A stretch of 64,000 nt of DNA from Diphasiastrum complanatum (Eukaryota; Streptophyta; Lycopodiopsida; Lycopodiales; Lycopodiaceae). The position numbers and the translations under genes were made by a program. Within the stretch, counting starts at the first letter, position 1; each line of letters starts with the position of its first letter. The stretch lies in the NCBI GenBank assembly GCA_029204225.1, contig CM055097.1, forward strand, positions 27,641,192 through 27,705,191. Direction: 5' to 3'. The notes under the pieces are model-generated. The model saw only the letters and a program-made list of their open reading frames with translations, did not search any database and was not told the origin of the DNA. Positions 51,001-61,745 of the stretch are shown piece by piece.

Positions 51001-54000
51001 TGAATGATAATGTCTTCATGTCCGTTTTTCCACTTTAATCTTTCTCTTTGATTTTACTTTCTTCTATATCGCCATGGACTCGGCTCACATCTTTTGAGAT
51101 TCAACCTCTGTAGGAAATAGAAGCCTAAGGATCCAGAATCTTAACTATTCAATCACACAAAGCATTCTCAAAAGAAAGAGAGAGATGGCTAGAAACCCTC
51201 TTGTAGAAACTCGTGGACAGCCAAGGAGAATAGTCAGTATTGCTTACAAAAGTGTCTCATACAAATGGGATGCACACATATATATAGTCCAAGATGACTA
51301 TCTAACTTCATGACTATTGGCTATCCAACTACTTGACTATTGACTATCCAACTTCCTATAAGTTACATAGAAAGAATAAGGTACCTCCAATATGTCAAGT
51401 TGGGGTACTTAATGTCACAATTAGGCCTAGTGGACCCACGAGTCCCTACCAAGTTAATTTAATACTAACTTAGCCAGCTCTAAGTTTAGTAGGCCTAATA
51501 TAATAAATGACCATGGTTACACAACTCTCGACCTTTTGGGTCAAAGTAACCTATGGTAATGTAAGCAGTTCCATTTACATTCCAACAATTTCCTAATATA
51601 CTTCTTTCTAAAAGTATCATGTTTTCTTCCAACCATTGACCTCTTTGTGATCTTAATCACCTTATTGATCTTATATAAAATTCTTCTTATGGTTCATCCC
51701 AATGTTTCACGAATCAGCGATTCGAACAAGGAATCGGGGTTCAAATCGGTCTGATTCGAATCAGAAACCTGTTCGAATCAGCCGATTCGAATCAGAAACC
51801 TGTTCGAATCGACCATCTAAAAAAAGTTTCAAATTGGCCCCAAAAGTGAAAAATGTTCGAATCGGCCGTATCAAACCGGTCAAATCTGCCGATTCGAACC
51901 GGCCCATAAACCATTGGTTCATCCATACATCTTATGTCTCATATTGAGTTGATTGAGGTTACCAATTTGGTTGCTAATATGGGTTTCTTGTCCCAAATAT
52001 CCATTCTCTTGCCTTCCACATACTTCTTGTTGCTGAAACGATAATGCTCTACATCTTCGAACTCATTGTAGGGTTGTGAATAGGAATCCTACAAAATATC
52101 TTTATCTCCTCCTCTTATTGATGACCTTTTTTACCAATTGGGTGGACACTGAATCTTTTTTTTCTTGCCATCAATTTTGCTTCATGAAGATGTCATCAAT
52201 TTTTCTTTGACAAATTTTCTGGTCTTCTATCCCAAACGAGCTTATTTCTTCGTCAACACTCTTGGTTTCCATTGTTCAATCCTATACTTTTAACACTCAT
52301 AATTGATTAAGTGTAACCAACTTTGCTATTACTATTTTGTCTTGTAAACCTAATCAATAAACCAACTTCTACAAAATAGTAGCATAGTGATTTCTTACAC
52401 TCTTTGAGATACCCTTTTTTAATGTTATTCTTGTTATGCTTCCCACCAAATCCATCATATCATATTAGCATTATTGCTTTGCCTCACTCATCTCTAAAGT
52501 ATAGGCGGTCATCATGAACAGCGTTTCCATTGTATATGCCCTTGATTTTGTTGGCCACATCTCAAATTACAGCTTCATTACTATTTTGATGCTTGCAACA
52601 TTTATTGCATCATAAAGACAATAATCTTGCTTCAAATGGTAAAGTGTAGCATTGCCATATCTTAGTAGACTGTTGCAAGGAATTTCCATGGGCTTTCGTT
52701 TAGGTTTACCTCATACACATCATCATGAGACTTCATGAAATGTGCTTGCATGGTTTGCTGAAGGCTAATTTAACATGAAGACAGAGCTATTTCGCAATAC
52801 ATGCCAATGTAAGGGCATCATATTTTTGAAGATCACTGAGGAACTTTGTTTCCTTTTGTAGTGATAATCGAGTCTTACTTTTGATTTTTGTTGAGTTTAG
52901 CTTTAATATTTGTCAATACTAATCCTACTCTCTACTGAGTTGTCTTACGAGTATCAGCCATAGTAGTACACCTTGGGAATATTCCCCATATTATTTGTCA
53001 AAAACTCTACACTTTGTGGAACAATCTCCCATGTAACATTGCACTTTACTTGCATATGGCTATGCAACTCATCATTTGGGTGAATGTATAAGTTATTGAA
53101 GATTTGTATCACTTAGTGTATTATGGCTTAACATGGAATACTGGATGGACTTTGGTACTGGTCGGGAGTTCTAGCACATAGGAAACTTCGCCTATTCTCC
53201 TAATAATGATAAACGGACCACAATACTGTTACGAGCCCGTAACCAGTGTTGAACCCTAGAGAACACAGGAGGTCAGATACCACAGTCAGGGACGTGTCCA
53301 AGATACACGTCCAACAGGGCAAGACAGTGTGAGTAGTGTGCCCCAACACGGTCCATAGCCATGGCGGGCCTAACACAGCCTAGGGACCCTGTCAGCAGGA
53401 TAGGGCCCCACGTTGGGTCCCGACGTGCAGTCGGCCACGTAAGAGCCACGTGGCCGACACCTGGCAGTATGCATGCTACCAGTCCTCACACTGGGCTAGG
53501 AGGGGCTTACTCCATATGAGGGAGTAGGCAAGGTTGGGTGGATCAGTTAGTATTGGCCCTATTGTGGTGTTTGGCTCTCAGATATGCTCAAATCTATGAT
53601 GATTCGGTGGGTAGGAAGAGGGCGAGACAACAGCCTCTTTCAAAGCAGCCTCCTCAGAAAGACTTTCAATTTTTAAAGAAAGAAAGAAGATAAAGTTAAG
53701 AGTGAAGCTCCTCAAAAACGCCCATCGCTCATACAACCCTTAAAACCAGAAGATTTTGAGAAAACCAAACAAGAACGTTTGTGCTTTGTGTGCATGGGCA
53801 AGGGACACACAGTCAGACAGTGTCCCAAGGGGCCTTTCACAAAAAAAGATAAGAAAGATAAATAACCAGTTCATCTTGTTTAGACTATAAGTTCCCAAGT
53901 GACTCGGCAGCTTCCGAGATCAAAGTGTTTCATGAAGACCATGAACACTGTTGCCAACTGACCTCTGCAATGCTAGCGAGACCCTTTAGCTTTGGGCCGC

Positions 54001-57000
54001 ATGACCTAGTACGTATGCATGGGAAAATTGGTAACCAGTCAGTCAAAGTCATGGCTGATGATGGGGCAACCCATAATTTCATCAACGACACCCTAGTTAA
54101 AAAACTCAGACTTCCAGAAGTACCTAGTCAGCATAGGTACATAGTTTCATTAGCTAAGGGTGAAGACAAGAAAATTTGGGAAACAATGGTAAGTAGTTTA
54201 AATCTTGGTATTCAGGGATATCAAGATGATATAAACTTTCAGATAATGCACCTGGATTGCACAGACATTGTTCTCGGTACAGCTTAGGACCTTCCCTCCA
54301 CAAAAATTATCAAGAGAACACCCTTAGCTTTCAGGATAAAGGCCGAGAGATCCGGTTGCATAGGGAGCATGATGTTCCCAACAGTCCTATGGTTTGCAGT
54401 TCAAAGCTCCGTCAGCAAATTGGGGATAGCAACCACTAGATACAATTAGCATGCACTTAGTATGATAAGACCAGTTTTTTACTGTGTTGTTAACACTATC
54501 AGACAGATTGATGATATGGGACATTGACCAGTAAGTGTTATCACAGAATTATTCAATCATTGTGTGTTCACTAGTACTGAAAAATAACTTGGTGGTATGG
54601 GACGCCGATTTACTTGAAGTACCAATGAGCACAAAAGATTGGATATTGTCTTATTCATGTTAATCTGATTAGATATCAGATATAGTTCAAACTCTCACGA
54701 ATAGAGCCGTTAGTCTAAAGATTTGTCAGGGATGACAAATGTTCTAAAGGGGGAGGGGAAGGAGGTTAGTCAGTGGAAACCCTTTTTCCATCAATTTGTA
54801 CCCTTAAGATAGGAAAGCATTTAGTGCTTAACTCAGTTTTCGATTTAAGATTAAGGCTAATTGTGACAGTCACAATTGTAGTCGAGCTTGGTGGTCGGAA
54901 AGCTCAATTGTCTATCAGATATAGACGAGGGAAATTCAGTACAGTAGCCCTTAGTAGAATGCCTATGATAAACGAGCTGAGTTTTACTCAGATTCGTAGT
55001 GAATTATTCGAGTCCTTGAGAGGGAAGTGCCAACATGATGCATTCTTCTCTACTATCTGGAACTCAGTCCAGAGCAGACAGTTACAGACTCCAAAACCAA
55101 TTCCCGGGGCTGGTGCTAGTTCATCCAAGAATACGGCAGCTTCCGTTGAGGATGATGAGTCCGAATATACATCAGATGATGTTGAGGACTCTGAGCTTGT
55201 ATTACCCAAGCAAACCCCAGTGGTTGAGGGTCAGTTGACTCAGGGTTTCAAATGGAAACAATATTCCATTCAGGATGAGTACTTGCTCTATAGAGATAGA
55301 GTATGTGTCCCCAATTCAGAGGATTATAGGCAGCTGGTCCTATATGAGTGTCATGGCAGTCCTAGTGAGGGGCACCCAGGCATTCAGAAGACCTATGAGC
55401 TTCTTCGTAGGCAGTTTTTCTGGCCTAGTATGAAAAAGGACGTCCAACAATATGTAAGCAGTTGCCAGAAATGTCAGGTAAATAAAGCAGAGCGTCTAAA
55501 GGCAGGAGGGTTGTTACAGCCCTTAGATATACCAGTTGGTAAGTGGGAGAGGATCTCCATGGATTTTATAGTAGGCCTGCCTAAAACCCAGAAGGGTAAT
55601 CATGCTATATGGGTCACAATTGACCGTCCGACCAAAATGGCTCACTTTATTCCGACCAAAACAACCGTTAGAGCTCCAGAGTTAGCGAGGTTGTTTGTAG
55701 ATAGGCTATTTAAATTGTACGGTCTACCTTCTGGCATAGTCAGCGACCGGGACAGCCTGTTGAGAATGCCACTTGGGAAAGAGGCAGTGTCCTTCACAAG
55801 ATTTTTCCAGACTGTCTTAGAGGACCAAGACGGTTCTTAAGGGGGAGGGAGTGTTACGAGCCCGTAACCAGTGCTGAACCCTAGAGAACACAGGAGGTCA
55901 GATACCACAATCAGGGACGTGTCCAGGGTACACGTCCAACAGGGCAAGACATTGTGAGTAGTGTGCCCCAACACGGTCCATAGCCATGGCGGGCCTAACA
56001 CAACCTAGGGACCATGTCAGCAGGATAGGGCCCCACGTTGGGTCCCGACGTGCAGTCGATCACGTCAGAGCCACATGGCCCACACCTGGCAGTATGCATG
56101 CTACCAGTCCTCACACTAGGCTAGTAGGGGCTTACTCCATATGAGGGAGTAGGCAAGGTTGGGTGGATCAGTTAGTATTGGCCCTACTGTGGTGTTAGGA
56201 TCTCTTACAAATACCTAGGAGACAACTTAGCACACACTCCTGTTTTGAGGGTTTTTGAATCAACTGGGACTCTAAGAAAGACTTTCTCACCGCCGAAGAA
56301 CTGAACATCCCGTCTATGCGGATTTGCATACTGCTTAGCTCGATCCTGGGCTTGCTTAATGCTACGCTTAGCATGTTCTACCATCTGGTTTAGGTCTTCT
56401 TAAACTTCACCTCTTTCTTGTTTGAACCCCACTACTGTGGGTGAGCATGGCTGAAAACCATACATCAGCATAATAGGACTGTATTCCGTAGCTGAATATT
56501 TGGTACTGTTGTAAGCAAACTCTAATATCGGAAAATATTCCTCCCAGTTAGTCTGCTTTTGTTGACATATGCACGAAGCATATTTCTAGCACCTGATTTG
56601 TGCTTTATGTTTGACCGTTGTCTTTGGATGGTCTGTAGTGCCCATATTTAGTTTGGTATGGAGATGATGGATACTGCCCTCCAAAAACCTCCATCAAACT
56701 TACTGTCCCGGTCGCTGACTATGCCGGAAGGGAGACCATATAATTTAAATAGCCCGTCTATAAACAACCTTGCTAACATTGGAGCTCTGGTTGTTTTGGT
56801 AGGAATATAGTGAGCCAGTTTGGTCAAACGGTCAATTGTAACCCATATAGCATCATGACCCTTCTGGTCTTAAACAGGCCTACTATAAAAATCCATGGAA
56901 ATACTTTCTCATTTACCAGCTGGTATCTCTAATGGCTGTAAAAACCCTCTTGCCTTTAGACGCTCTACTTTATTAATCTGCCACTTATGGCAACTAGTTA

Positions 57001-60000
57001 CATACTGTTGGACGTCCGACCAAAAGAATTGCCTACGAAGAAGCTCATAGGTCATATGAATTCCTAGGTGTCCCACACTAGGGCTGTCATGACATTCATA
57101 TAATATTTGGCAACTAAAATCCTCTAAGTCGAGAACACACATTCGGTTTCTGTAAAGTAGATACTCATCCTGAATGGAATATTGTTTCCATTTGAATCCT
57201 TGAGAACTGGATCCCTCAACTTCAGTGGTATGCTCAGGATCTACAGACTCAGAATCCTTAACACAAATCCTTAATGAAAGTTGTCATATACTTGGATGAA
57301 TCTTCCCCATGCCTAGGAACTGGTTCAGAAGTTTGTACATCTCTGTTCAAGACTGTCTTCCAGACTGTGGAGAAATACAGATCACTCTTGCATTTCCCCC
57401 TCAAGGATTCAAGTAACTCATTACAGAATTGGGTAAAACTCAACTCGTTTACCATTGGCATTCTGCTAAGAACATCTGCCACTTTCTTGAACTTTCCTCG
57501 TCTATATCTAATAGACAAGTCAAATTAGCTCTGCCCACCAAGCTTTTCGACCCCTTAGCTCAAGCTGATTACACAAATATCTAAGGCTTTCATGGTCAAT
57601 CAGGATCTCAAAGCTAGCACCATACAAATAATGCCGCCAAGTCTTAAGGCCATGAATAATACAAAAAAGTTCCTTTTCATAAGCACTATATCTGGTCTGA
57701 GCTGGTTCGAGCTTCTTACTTTTGAACGCTACCGGTCGTCTGTTTTGGTTCAACACTGCACCTAGCCGACACTTTTACTGGCACATATGCAACAACACGT
57801 TATTGAGTACATATAACGCTACGAGCCTTGGTAGGCGAGCAAGGCAGAGCATGTAAACCCTCAAGGTTCACCGCAATTCCTAGAGATTCCCCAAGGTTGT
57901 TGAGAGAGTATCTCAATGGATTTTATTACTAGGCTACCCAAGACCTCGAGTCAGCATGATTCGGTCATGGTAGTAGTGGATAGGTTGACCAAGATGGCTC
58001 ACTTTATTGCCACCTGGAAGACGGTGACAACCTCACAAGTTGCGAAATTGTTCATTGAAAATGTTGTGAAATTGTATGGAGATCCTAAGTCCATTGTCTC
58101 AAATAGGGATCCCCAATTCACAGGAACATTTTGGACTAATGTGTTGGCCAAGTTAGGACATAGTTGCGGATGAGTAGTAATGAGCGCACCCACAGACTGA
58201 TGGACAGACCAAGAAAGTCAACAAGTCCTTGAGGACATGCTTAGAGCATATTTCAGTGAGTCACAAACTGACTAGGTTAAATATTTATTGCTAGTTGAGT
58301 TTGCATAAAACGATAAGAAGCACGTGTCCACTAGTATGAGCCCATTTGAGCTCAATTATGGGTTTCCGCCAGCTAGTCCGGCTACCCTTGGCATTCCCCA
58401 TAAAGTACCTAGTGCTGCAGAGCTTTTGCCTCAGATGCAACAAAACTAGAGTTGGCACGATTAAGTCTTTCCAAGGCTCAAGACTGAGCAAAGGCTTATG
58501 TTCGTACAAACCCTACTTATAAGAAATGTGATGAAGTTGATATGGTCTTCTTGCTAGTGCCACCTAAGTCTAAGGTGCACATAGTCCTTGCACGATATTT
58601 CTTTTAGAGATGATGTTTCATTTTCATATCAGCTTTTAGACTCTAGTATTTCTGTTTTTTTTCTTTGCTATTTGGAGACATTATTACGCTCCCTTAGTTG
58701 TTACACACACTTGAGATGTATTAGTTTGTCTTATATCCCCTTTGGCATGAAAAAGACATTAAAAAAGCTCCTTCTTCTTCTATCTCTCTCCCCTTCCTAA
58801 AACCATCTTCCACCTCCCTCGATCTCTTTGAATACTTTTAAGGTAGTGATGTATTTTTTCCCGATAATTAGCTAGCAACAAGGGATAAATTTCTCCATGA
58901 AAGTTAGCAAAATAATGAACAAATTTTGTCTCACTAGGTTTTATAGTAGTTAAATCTACTTTTTTGCCACATATCTGTGGTTAATGGAAAAAAGCTTAAC
59001 CCTTTTTCTATGTTCCATATGTACACAACGAATGCTATGATTTAAATGCCATAGAAATTTCATTCCAACAGAAGTTCTAAGTTCTAACATGTATGTGAAC
59101 CTTGGCGAGCTTCACAAGCTTTCTAAAAAGAAGTGTTTAGAGGTTAAAAAACTTCAAACAGCCTCAGGAGACTTTATTCTTGAGCATAGCATTAAAACCT
59201 CGTTGTCTGAAATAATCTACCAAGTTTTCCAAGCACTCTATCCCAAATACCTCCAACATGGGAATCCCAAATGTGCCATGTGTTTTGCCACATAGGGGTA
59301 AGTTCAGTAATCAGGAGAACATGATGAAAGGTGAGTTTGGGGGAGAGTACATCGTTTGAATTGTGGCATCTGCTAACACAGATGTCCGGGTCCAACCTCA
59401 CATCCGGGATATTTGGAATTACAAGATCAAATCAATATGCTGCAAACATAATTGAACTCTCTTCTGACTTCTACTTCAACTCCTCAATCTTTAAGTTGAG
59501 AATGACACCACAACTACAGCAGAAAAATATTTAACAATTATTCAAAGTGATTCAACATCGAGATTAGAAGAAGGATCCAGAGCTTTTTAGAGATACCTAT
59601 CAAAAATTCAAAAATCAAAGGAGAGTTTCTTAAGACCATTACAAATCCGAATAAAGTATTACAAATTGAACTGTCTAGACTGAAGAACTATATATTTGAA
59701 GAAATGAGTCAAGTAATGGCATCCAAACAGATTTGATTGGATAGATTGGCATTTGTATCTGCATGAACCTGACGAATGGGATGCTGAGAGTAGCATCATT
59801 GATTCTGCCATCACACCCTCAATAATAGCAGCCCTCATAGTGTAGATGCATGTGTAATCATTTGTCAAGCTTGATTTGAAGGCGTTTTCTAGCAAGTTAT
59901 GCTTAAGTGCATTATTTGCAGCACAAATTAGGCCAACAGTCAAGTTGACCAGGTTTCAATCCAACTTTTAAAAACTCTAGGCATTTGAGAGACACAAATG

Positions 60001-60042
60001 TATGGCTGCAATTGTGTATCGAAAGGATTTGACATGTAGAAA

Positions 60043-60106
<64 letters not shown>

Positions 60107-61745
60107 GTCAAGAATACTTGGTTGTCACGCTAACCATTCGTTGGAAATTTGCAAAAGAAGGTGGTTTTCCAATGTCATCTTTTTGGATCTTTCCTGTGAG
60201 CAAGCTTAACACGGTGCTAGGTAACATAATCAGAGTGGAAACATCAAACATTTCTCAAAGAAGATGCACTATAGGTGAAGAGAACAAAATCTAGCCTAAT
60301 CAAAGCAGCCTAATTATATAAAAGTCCTTTCCTCACCTTGGGTATAGAGTTTGACTCCCTTAGGCACATACAAGATTCAAGGTGATGCTGAAGTGGCTAA
60401 CAACAAAATAGATTGCTCCAAAGAAATATGATAAACTGTATGTCAAGGTAAGGGACTAAGTTCTAACCATTGCTTTGAGTTTCAAAATAGATGTTGTCAC
60501 ATCATAACGATCCTTTTCCAACTCGGCAACAAAATCTCCAAAAGACTCTGGAATTTTTGTCCCTGTCGGAAGGCTCCCTTTCGATGCCTGGATGATAGCG
60601 GTGTAAATATCCTTCGTGTGAGCCTGATATTAAAATTCTGAGTCAGCAAATTATTTCTGGATGGGAAATGTAAATGCTAGTTTAAGCTATAAGAGTCATC
60701 AGAAGCTACATATAATCTCAAAAGAACAGCAATCTGCATAAATAGGTTAGAATGAAGGAAAGCTGCAACCAGAGCACATGATTTCCCACTCGAGTTTCGA
60801 AAATCCAAAAAATTTGAGGAAATCTTACAGAAGTGTCTTTTGTTCTCCAAGAAACTTTAGGTCCCAGTTTTCTGGCAAGACAATCTGCAAAAAGGATAAA
60901 TAAAGCAAAATTAACTGCTCATTTACCCCAACTGATATTCTTCTTAAGCCTACCTTATTACTATATAGTATAGGTAAATTCTAGTTTGAATTTAGTTAAA
61001 TTATCTCATCAGAAAAACGTCCTGACACTTCTCACATGATTTGTGCTGAAGAACTTTGCTGAAAATAACTTCCTACCTAAGATAACCAAAGACTTTAACC
61101 CAGAGAATATACCCAGGCCACTACATCTATCATTCTGTATACAAGTAAAATATATGGCATGCGTCATAGCAAAAGCACAAGACTGGCAAATATGTAAGTA
61201 ACTTCTGGCATGATTGACAATACTAATCATGAGAGAAGATTCAAGCATGAAAGCTGAATCTGAGGCCCATTCTAAAATGTTGTGCTGCCTTTTGCAGGTG
61301 ACTAGCAGTGATTAATACAGGTTGGATAGAAAGATGCGGGATCTAACTTCACTTTCCTTTCTTACAAAGAACTTTTGGAGGTTCCAAATTTGTGTCATTT
61401 AGTTTGATACTCTTCCACTTTGAAACGATAAGTTTCTGTCTAACCAAACTAATGCTTCGAATAACTCTCCAATTTGCTCAATCAACAAGATGATGCAAAA
61501 AATTAATGAGCTCCTATTGAGGCAGAGTACCTACATAGGGACGAGCAGGTGTTGACTTCTTCTAAAGTGATCAAAGCCGCTGCGATGAAGATAAATGGCA
61601 GCAAAAATGCTAGCAACAAGATTGTCCAAAATAGAGATCTGTGCGATTGATAACGGGCGATGACCTTGGAATTATAAGAATCTGAGATCCCATTCGTTGT
61701 AGAGATCGTGATGCGCTTCATGCTCGGTGAGAAATGTAATTGCAT
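41730..61745 (-). CDS. GAUT13/14: Galacturonosyltransferase, GAUT13/14-like (six coding exons)
   Basis: Spliced gene for a 531-residue GT8 enzyme. Coding exons on the minus strand: 61745-61535, 60884-60829, 60623-60468, 43430-42843, 42589-42290 and 42014-41730. The total is 1596 nt with stop; all introns are GT-AG and reading phase is kept. Family members are Golgi type II membrane proteins that add galacturonic acid to pectic homogalacturonan. The N-terminus MQLHFSPSMK and a membrane anchor (about residues 39-61, WTILLLAFLLPFIF) match the GAUT13/14 branch. The GT8 domain has IPKGMHCLSLRLTAEYSS (from about 164), the DxD metal site FLDDDVVVQQDL (D349-D351) and HYNGHAKPW (492-500). Length equals the Arabidopsis GAUT13/14 size. 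Intron 3 is 17.0 kb. Nothing in the assembled frame is broken, so I infer a functional gene. GAUT13 and GAUT14 cannot be told apart here. Confidence 0.93.
42290..42589 (-). CDS. GAUT13/14: GAUT13/14 coding exon 5
   Basis: 300 nt, residues 338-437. Acceptor tggatgcag, donor gtaaat. It contains the catalytic DDD (349-351), GNVNGAVETCRGED and CAWAYGMNIFDLQAWR. The usual NFSHPL of the family reads NFFHPL here, removing a potential N-glycosylation site. Confidence 0.95.
42843..43430 (-). CDS. GAUT13/14: GAUT13/14 coding exon 4
   Basis: 588 nt, residues 142-337. Acceptor gttgtag, donor gtaagg. It opens with VELQQQKLQTAKLQ, which joins exon 3 with the spacing expected for the family, then SIPKGMHCLSLRL and the first half of the GT8 domain (VVLSSTV, VFHVITDKKTYAAMHSWFAL, FDWMTKDN, SKLQARSPTYISILNHIRIY). 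Confidence 0.95.
43904..44892. mobile_element. Candidate non-autonomous element with GTTCCGGAAC-rich ends
   Basis: The left end ccttagttgcccgttccg (43904-43921) and right end cggaacgggcttctaaga (44875-44892) are inverted repeats with three mismatches. The pentamer ctgaa lies just outside each end and may be a target duplication. Inside each end is an A tract followed by acgtt, and the right end has a cluster of cgttccggaacg words. No protein was recognised in the interior. Confidence 0.45.
45710..46330 (+). pseudogene. Copia family A RNase H fragment in GAUT intron 3
   Basis: Very similar to 17460-18100: SIISSLMYAMISTKLDIAFA, then YLDASWARDADTCRSTSGFT, ISWNSRKQTSIALSSTESEY. The segment for SFLSQFM is deleted and a stop follows SQATK. 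It is the 3' end of a second family A copy. Confidence 0.88.
46435..47367 (+). mobile_element. 3' LTR of copia family A, diverged copy
   Basis: Begins tgctagatta after the purine run attaaggaggag. It shares phrases with the LTR at 18221-19151 (acagtctgcaaaaataca, ggttgcattcgctattg, ggcgtagtcatg). The 3' end is degraded and set approximately. Confidence 0.65.
47368..49439. other. LTR-like and unassigned sequence in GAUT intron 3
   Basis: The part 47370-47530 resembles the LTR at 36198. The 112-residue frame at 47928-48266 has no family motif I recognise. A purine run at 49439-49448 marks the 3' end of an element whose internal proteins are not recognisable. Confidence 0.45.
49449..49796 (+). 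mobile_element. LTR, 348 bp
   Basis: Follows the polypurine tract taagggggag. It begins tgttagagtt and ends attgtctaaca, so the termini form the inverted repeat tgttaga/tctaaca. No partner LTR in the window. Confidence 0.75.
49797..51108. other. Unassigned intronic sequence
   Basis: No domain or repeat structure recognised. The 82-residue frame at 49918-50166 has no known motif. Confidence 0.45.
51109..51587 (-). mobile_element. Candidate solo LTR, about 479 bp, minus orientation
   Basis: On the minus strand it starts tgttggaatg and ends atttcctaca, with TATA-like ctatatatatg inside. About three tandem copies of ttggatagtcaatagtca lie upstream of the TATA. Neither a primer-binding site nor a polypurine tract flanks it, and no target duplication was seen. 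Confidence 0.5.
51700..51905. repeat. Cluster of GATTCGAATC words
   Basis: The self-complementary word gattcgaatc and variants recur about eight times (gaatcagcgattcgaacaag, gttcgaatcagccgattcga). The cluster creates a spurious Arg/Ser-rich frame. It is comparable to the GTTCCGGAAC cluster near 44820. Confidence 0.65.
51906..53228. other. Unassigned intronic sequence
   Basis: AT-rich DNA without recognised coding or terminal repeats; it ends at a gypsy LTR. Confidence 0.45.
53229..53571 (+). mobile_element. 5' LTR copy of gypsy family C, 343 bp
   Basis: Starts tgttacgagcccgtaacc and matches 55852-56195 nearly throughout. No primer-binding site follows. It joins directly to gag coding sequence, implying a deletion of the leader and gag start. 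Confidence 0.85.
53590..54287 (+). pseudogene. Gypsy family C gag end and protease
   Basis: A zinc knuckle CFVCMGKGHTVRQC (CX2CX4HX4C) lies at about 53783-53824, followed by a stop. A protease frame then reads VMADDGATHNFIND, where the usual DSG is DDG. IVLGTA near 54270 corresponds to the protease end, then a stop. Confidence 0.85.
54288..54772. other. Degenerate interior of gypsy family C
   Basis: The reverse transcriptase expected here is absent. Only about 500 bp of unrecognised sequence separate protease from the RNase H tail, so more than 1 kb has been deleted. Confidence 0.6.
54850..55840 (+). pseudogene. Gypsy family C RNase H end and integrase
   Basis: Within a long open frame to 55840: RNase H end LSIRYRRGKFSTVALSRMP, an acidic linker, then the integrase HHCC zinc site (ECHGSPSEGHPGIQ...CQKCQ, about 55350-55480), SMDFIVGLPKT with the first catalytic Asp, and GIVSDRD with the second. 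Sequence then jumps to a short tail and the polypurine tract, so the catalytic Glu region is missing. Confidence 0.88.
55838..55851 (+). other. Polypurine tract of gypsy family C
   Basis: The sequence taagggggagggag immediately precedes the LTR start at 55852. Confidence 0.85.
55852..56195 (+). mobile_element. 3' LTR of gypsy family C, 344 bp
   Basis: Same sequence as 53229-53571 with few differences. Both copies stop matching at the same place (gtggtgtt), after which flanks differ. It abuts a minus-strand gypsy integrase of the same family. Confidence 0.85.
56196..57756 (-). pseudogene. Gypsy family C RNase H and integrase, opposite orientation
   Basis: Minus-strand frames give RNase H RRPVAFKSKKLEPAQTRYSA, KELFCIIHGLKTWRHYLYG and RYRRGKFKKVADVLSRMP, then integrase HDSPSVGHLGIH, SMDFYSRP, IWVTIDRLTKLAHYIPTKTT and GIVSDRDSKF. 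It is closely related to 54850-55840 but keeps sequence past the second Asp. Stops and shifts disrupt it. Confidence 0.88.
57900..58545 (+). pseudogene. Gypsy integrase core fragment, another family
   Basis: Reads SMDFITRLPKT-like MDFITRLPKTSSQHDSVMVV, DRLTKMAHFIAT, SNRDPQFTGTFW and later LEDMLRAYF and SPFELNYGFPPASPATLG, with stops in between. The catalytic Glu segment is degenerate. It lies back to back with the minus-strand gypsy remnant. Confidence 0.85.
58560..60048. other. Unassigned intronic sequence near GAUT exon 3
   Basis: No recognised domain. The minus-strand frame at 59659-59943 has no known motif. Confidence 0.45.
60049..60104. repeat. (CT)n microsatellite in GAUT intron 3
   Basis: About 56 bp of CT on the plus strand, so GA in the transcript, 364 bp downstream of exon 3 in the gene's direction. 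Confidence 0.97.
60468..60623 (-). CDS. GAUT13/14: GAUT13/14 coding exon 3
   Basis: 156 nt, residues 90-141. Acceptor taatatcag, donor gttaga. It encodes the stem: LPTGTKIPESFGDFVAELEK and YDVTTSILKLKAM, which align with the family motif IPDGLKLPNSF and the following helix. It ends in phase 0 before the giant intron. Confidence 0.9.
60829..60884 (-). CDS. GAUT13/14: GAUT13/14 coding exon 2
   Basis: 56 nt, residues 71-89, too short to stand out as an open frame. Acceptor tttttgcag, donor gtaaga. It reads CLARKLGPKV with the split Tyr codon completed from exon 1, matching the family CLGRRIGP segment in the stem region. Confidence 0.88.
61535..61745 (-). CDS. GAUT13/14: GAUT13/14 coding exon 1
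   Basis: 211 nt, residues 1-70 plus one base. It encodes the cytosolic tail and the membrane anchor. The donor is gtaggt after CCCTAT. An alternative donor four bases later (gtactc) gives a phase that fails with exon 2. The start is the ATG of MQLHFSPSMK, as in GAUT13/14. Confidence 0.93.

Larger units (their letters stand above)
43431..60467 (-). other. GAUT intron 3, 17,037 bp, filled with retroelements
   Basis: Bounded by donor gttaga at 60467 and acceptor tgtag at 43431, both in phase 0. It contains a candidate inverted-repeat element, copia family A remains, several LTRs, three gypsy pol fragments in two orientations and a CT microsatellite. The other introns are short: 650, 205, 253 and 275 bp. 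Confidence 0.9.

Noticed and set aside
51702-51947. Arg/Ser-rich 81-residue frame
   Set aside because: It is produced by the GATTCGAATC word cluster and has no family similarity I can recognise.
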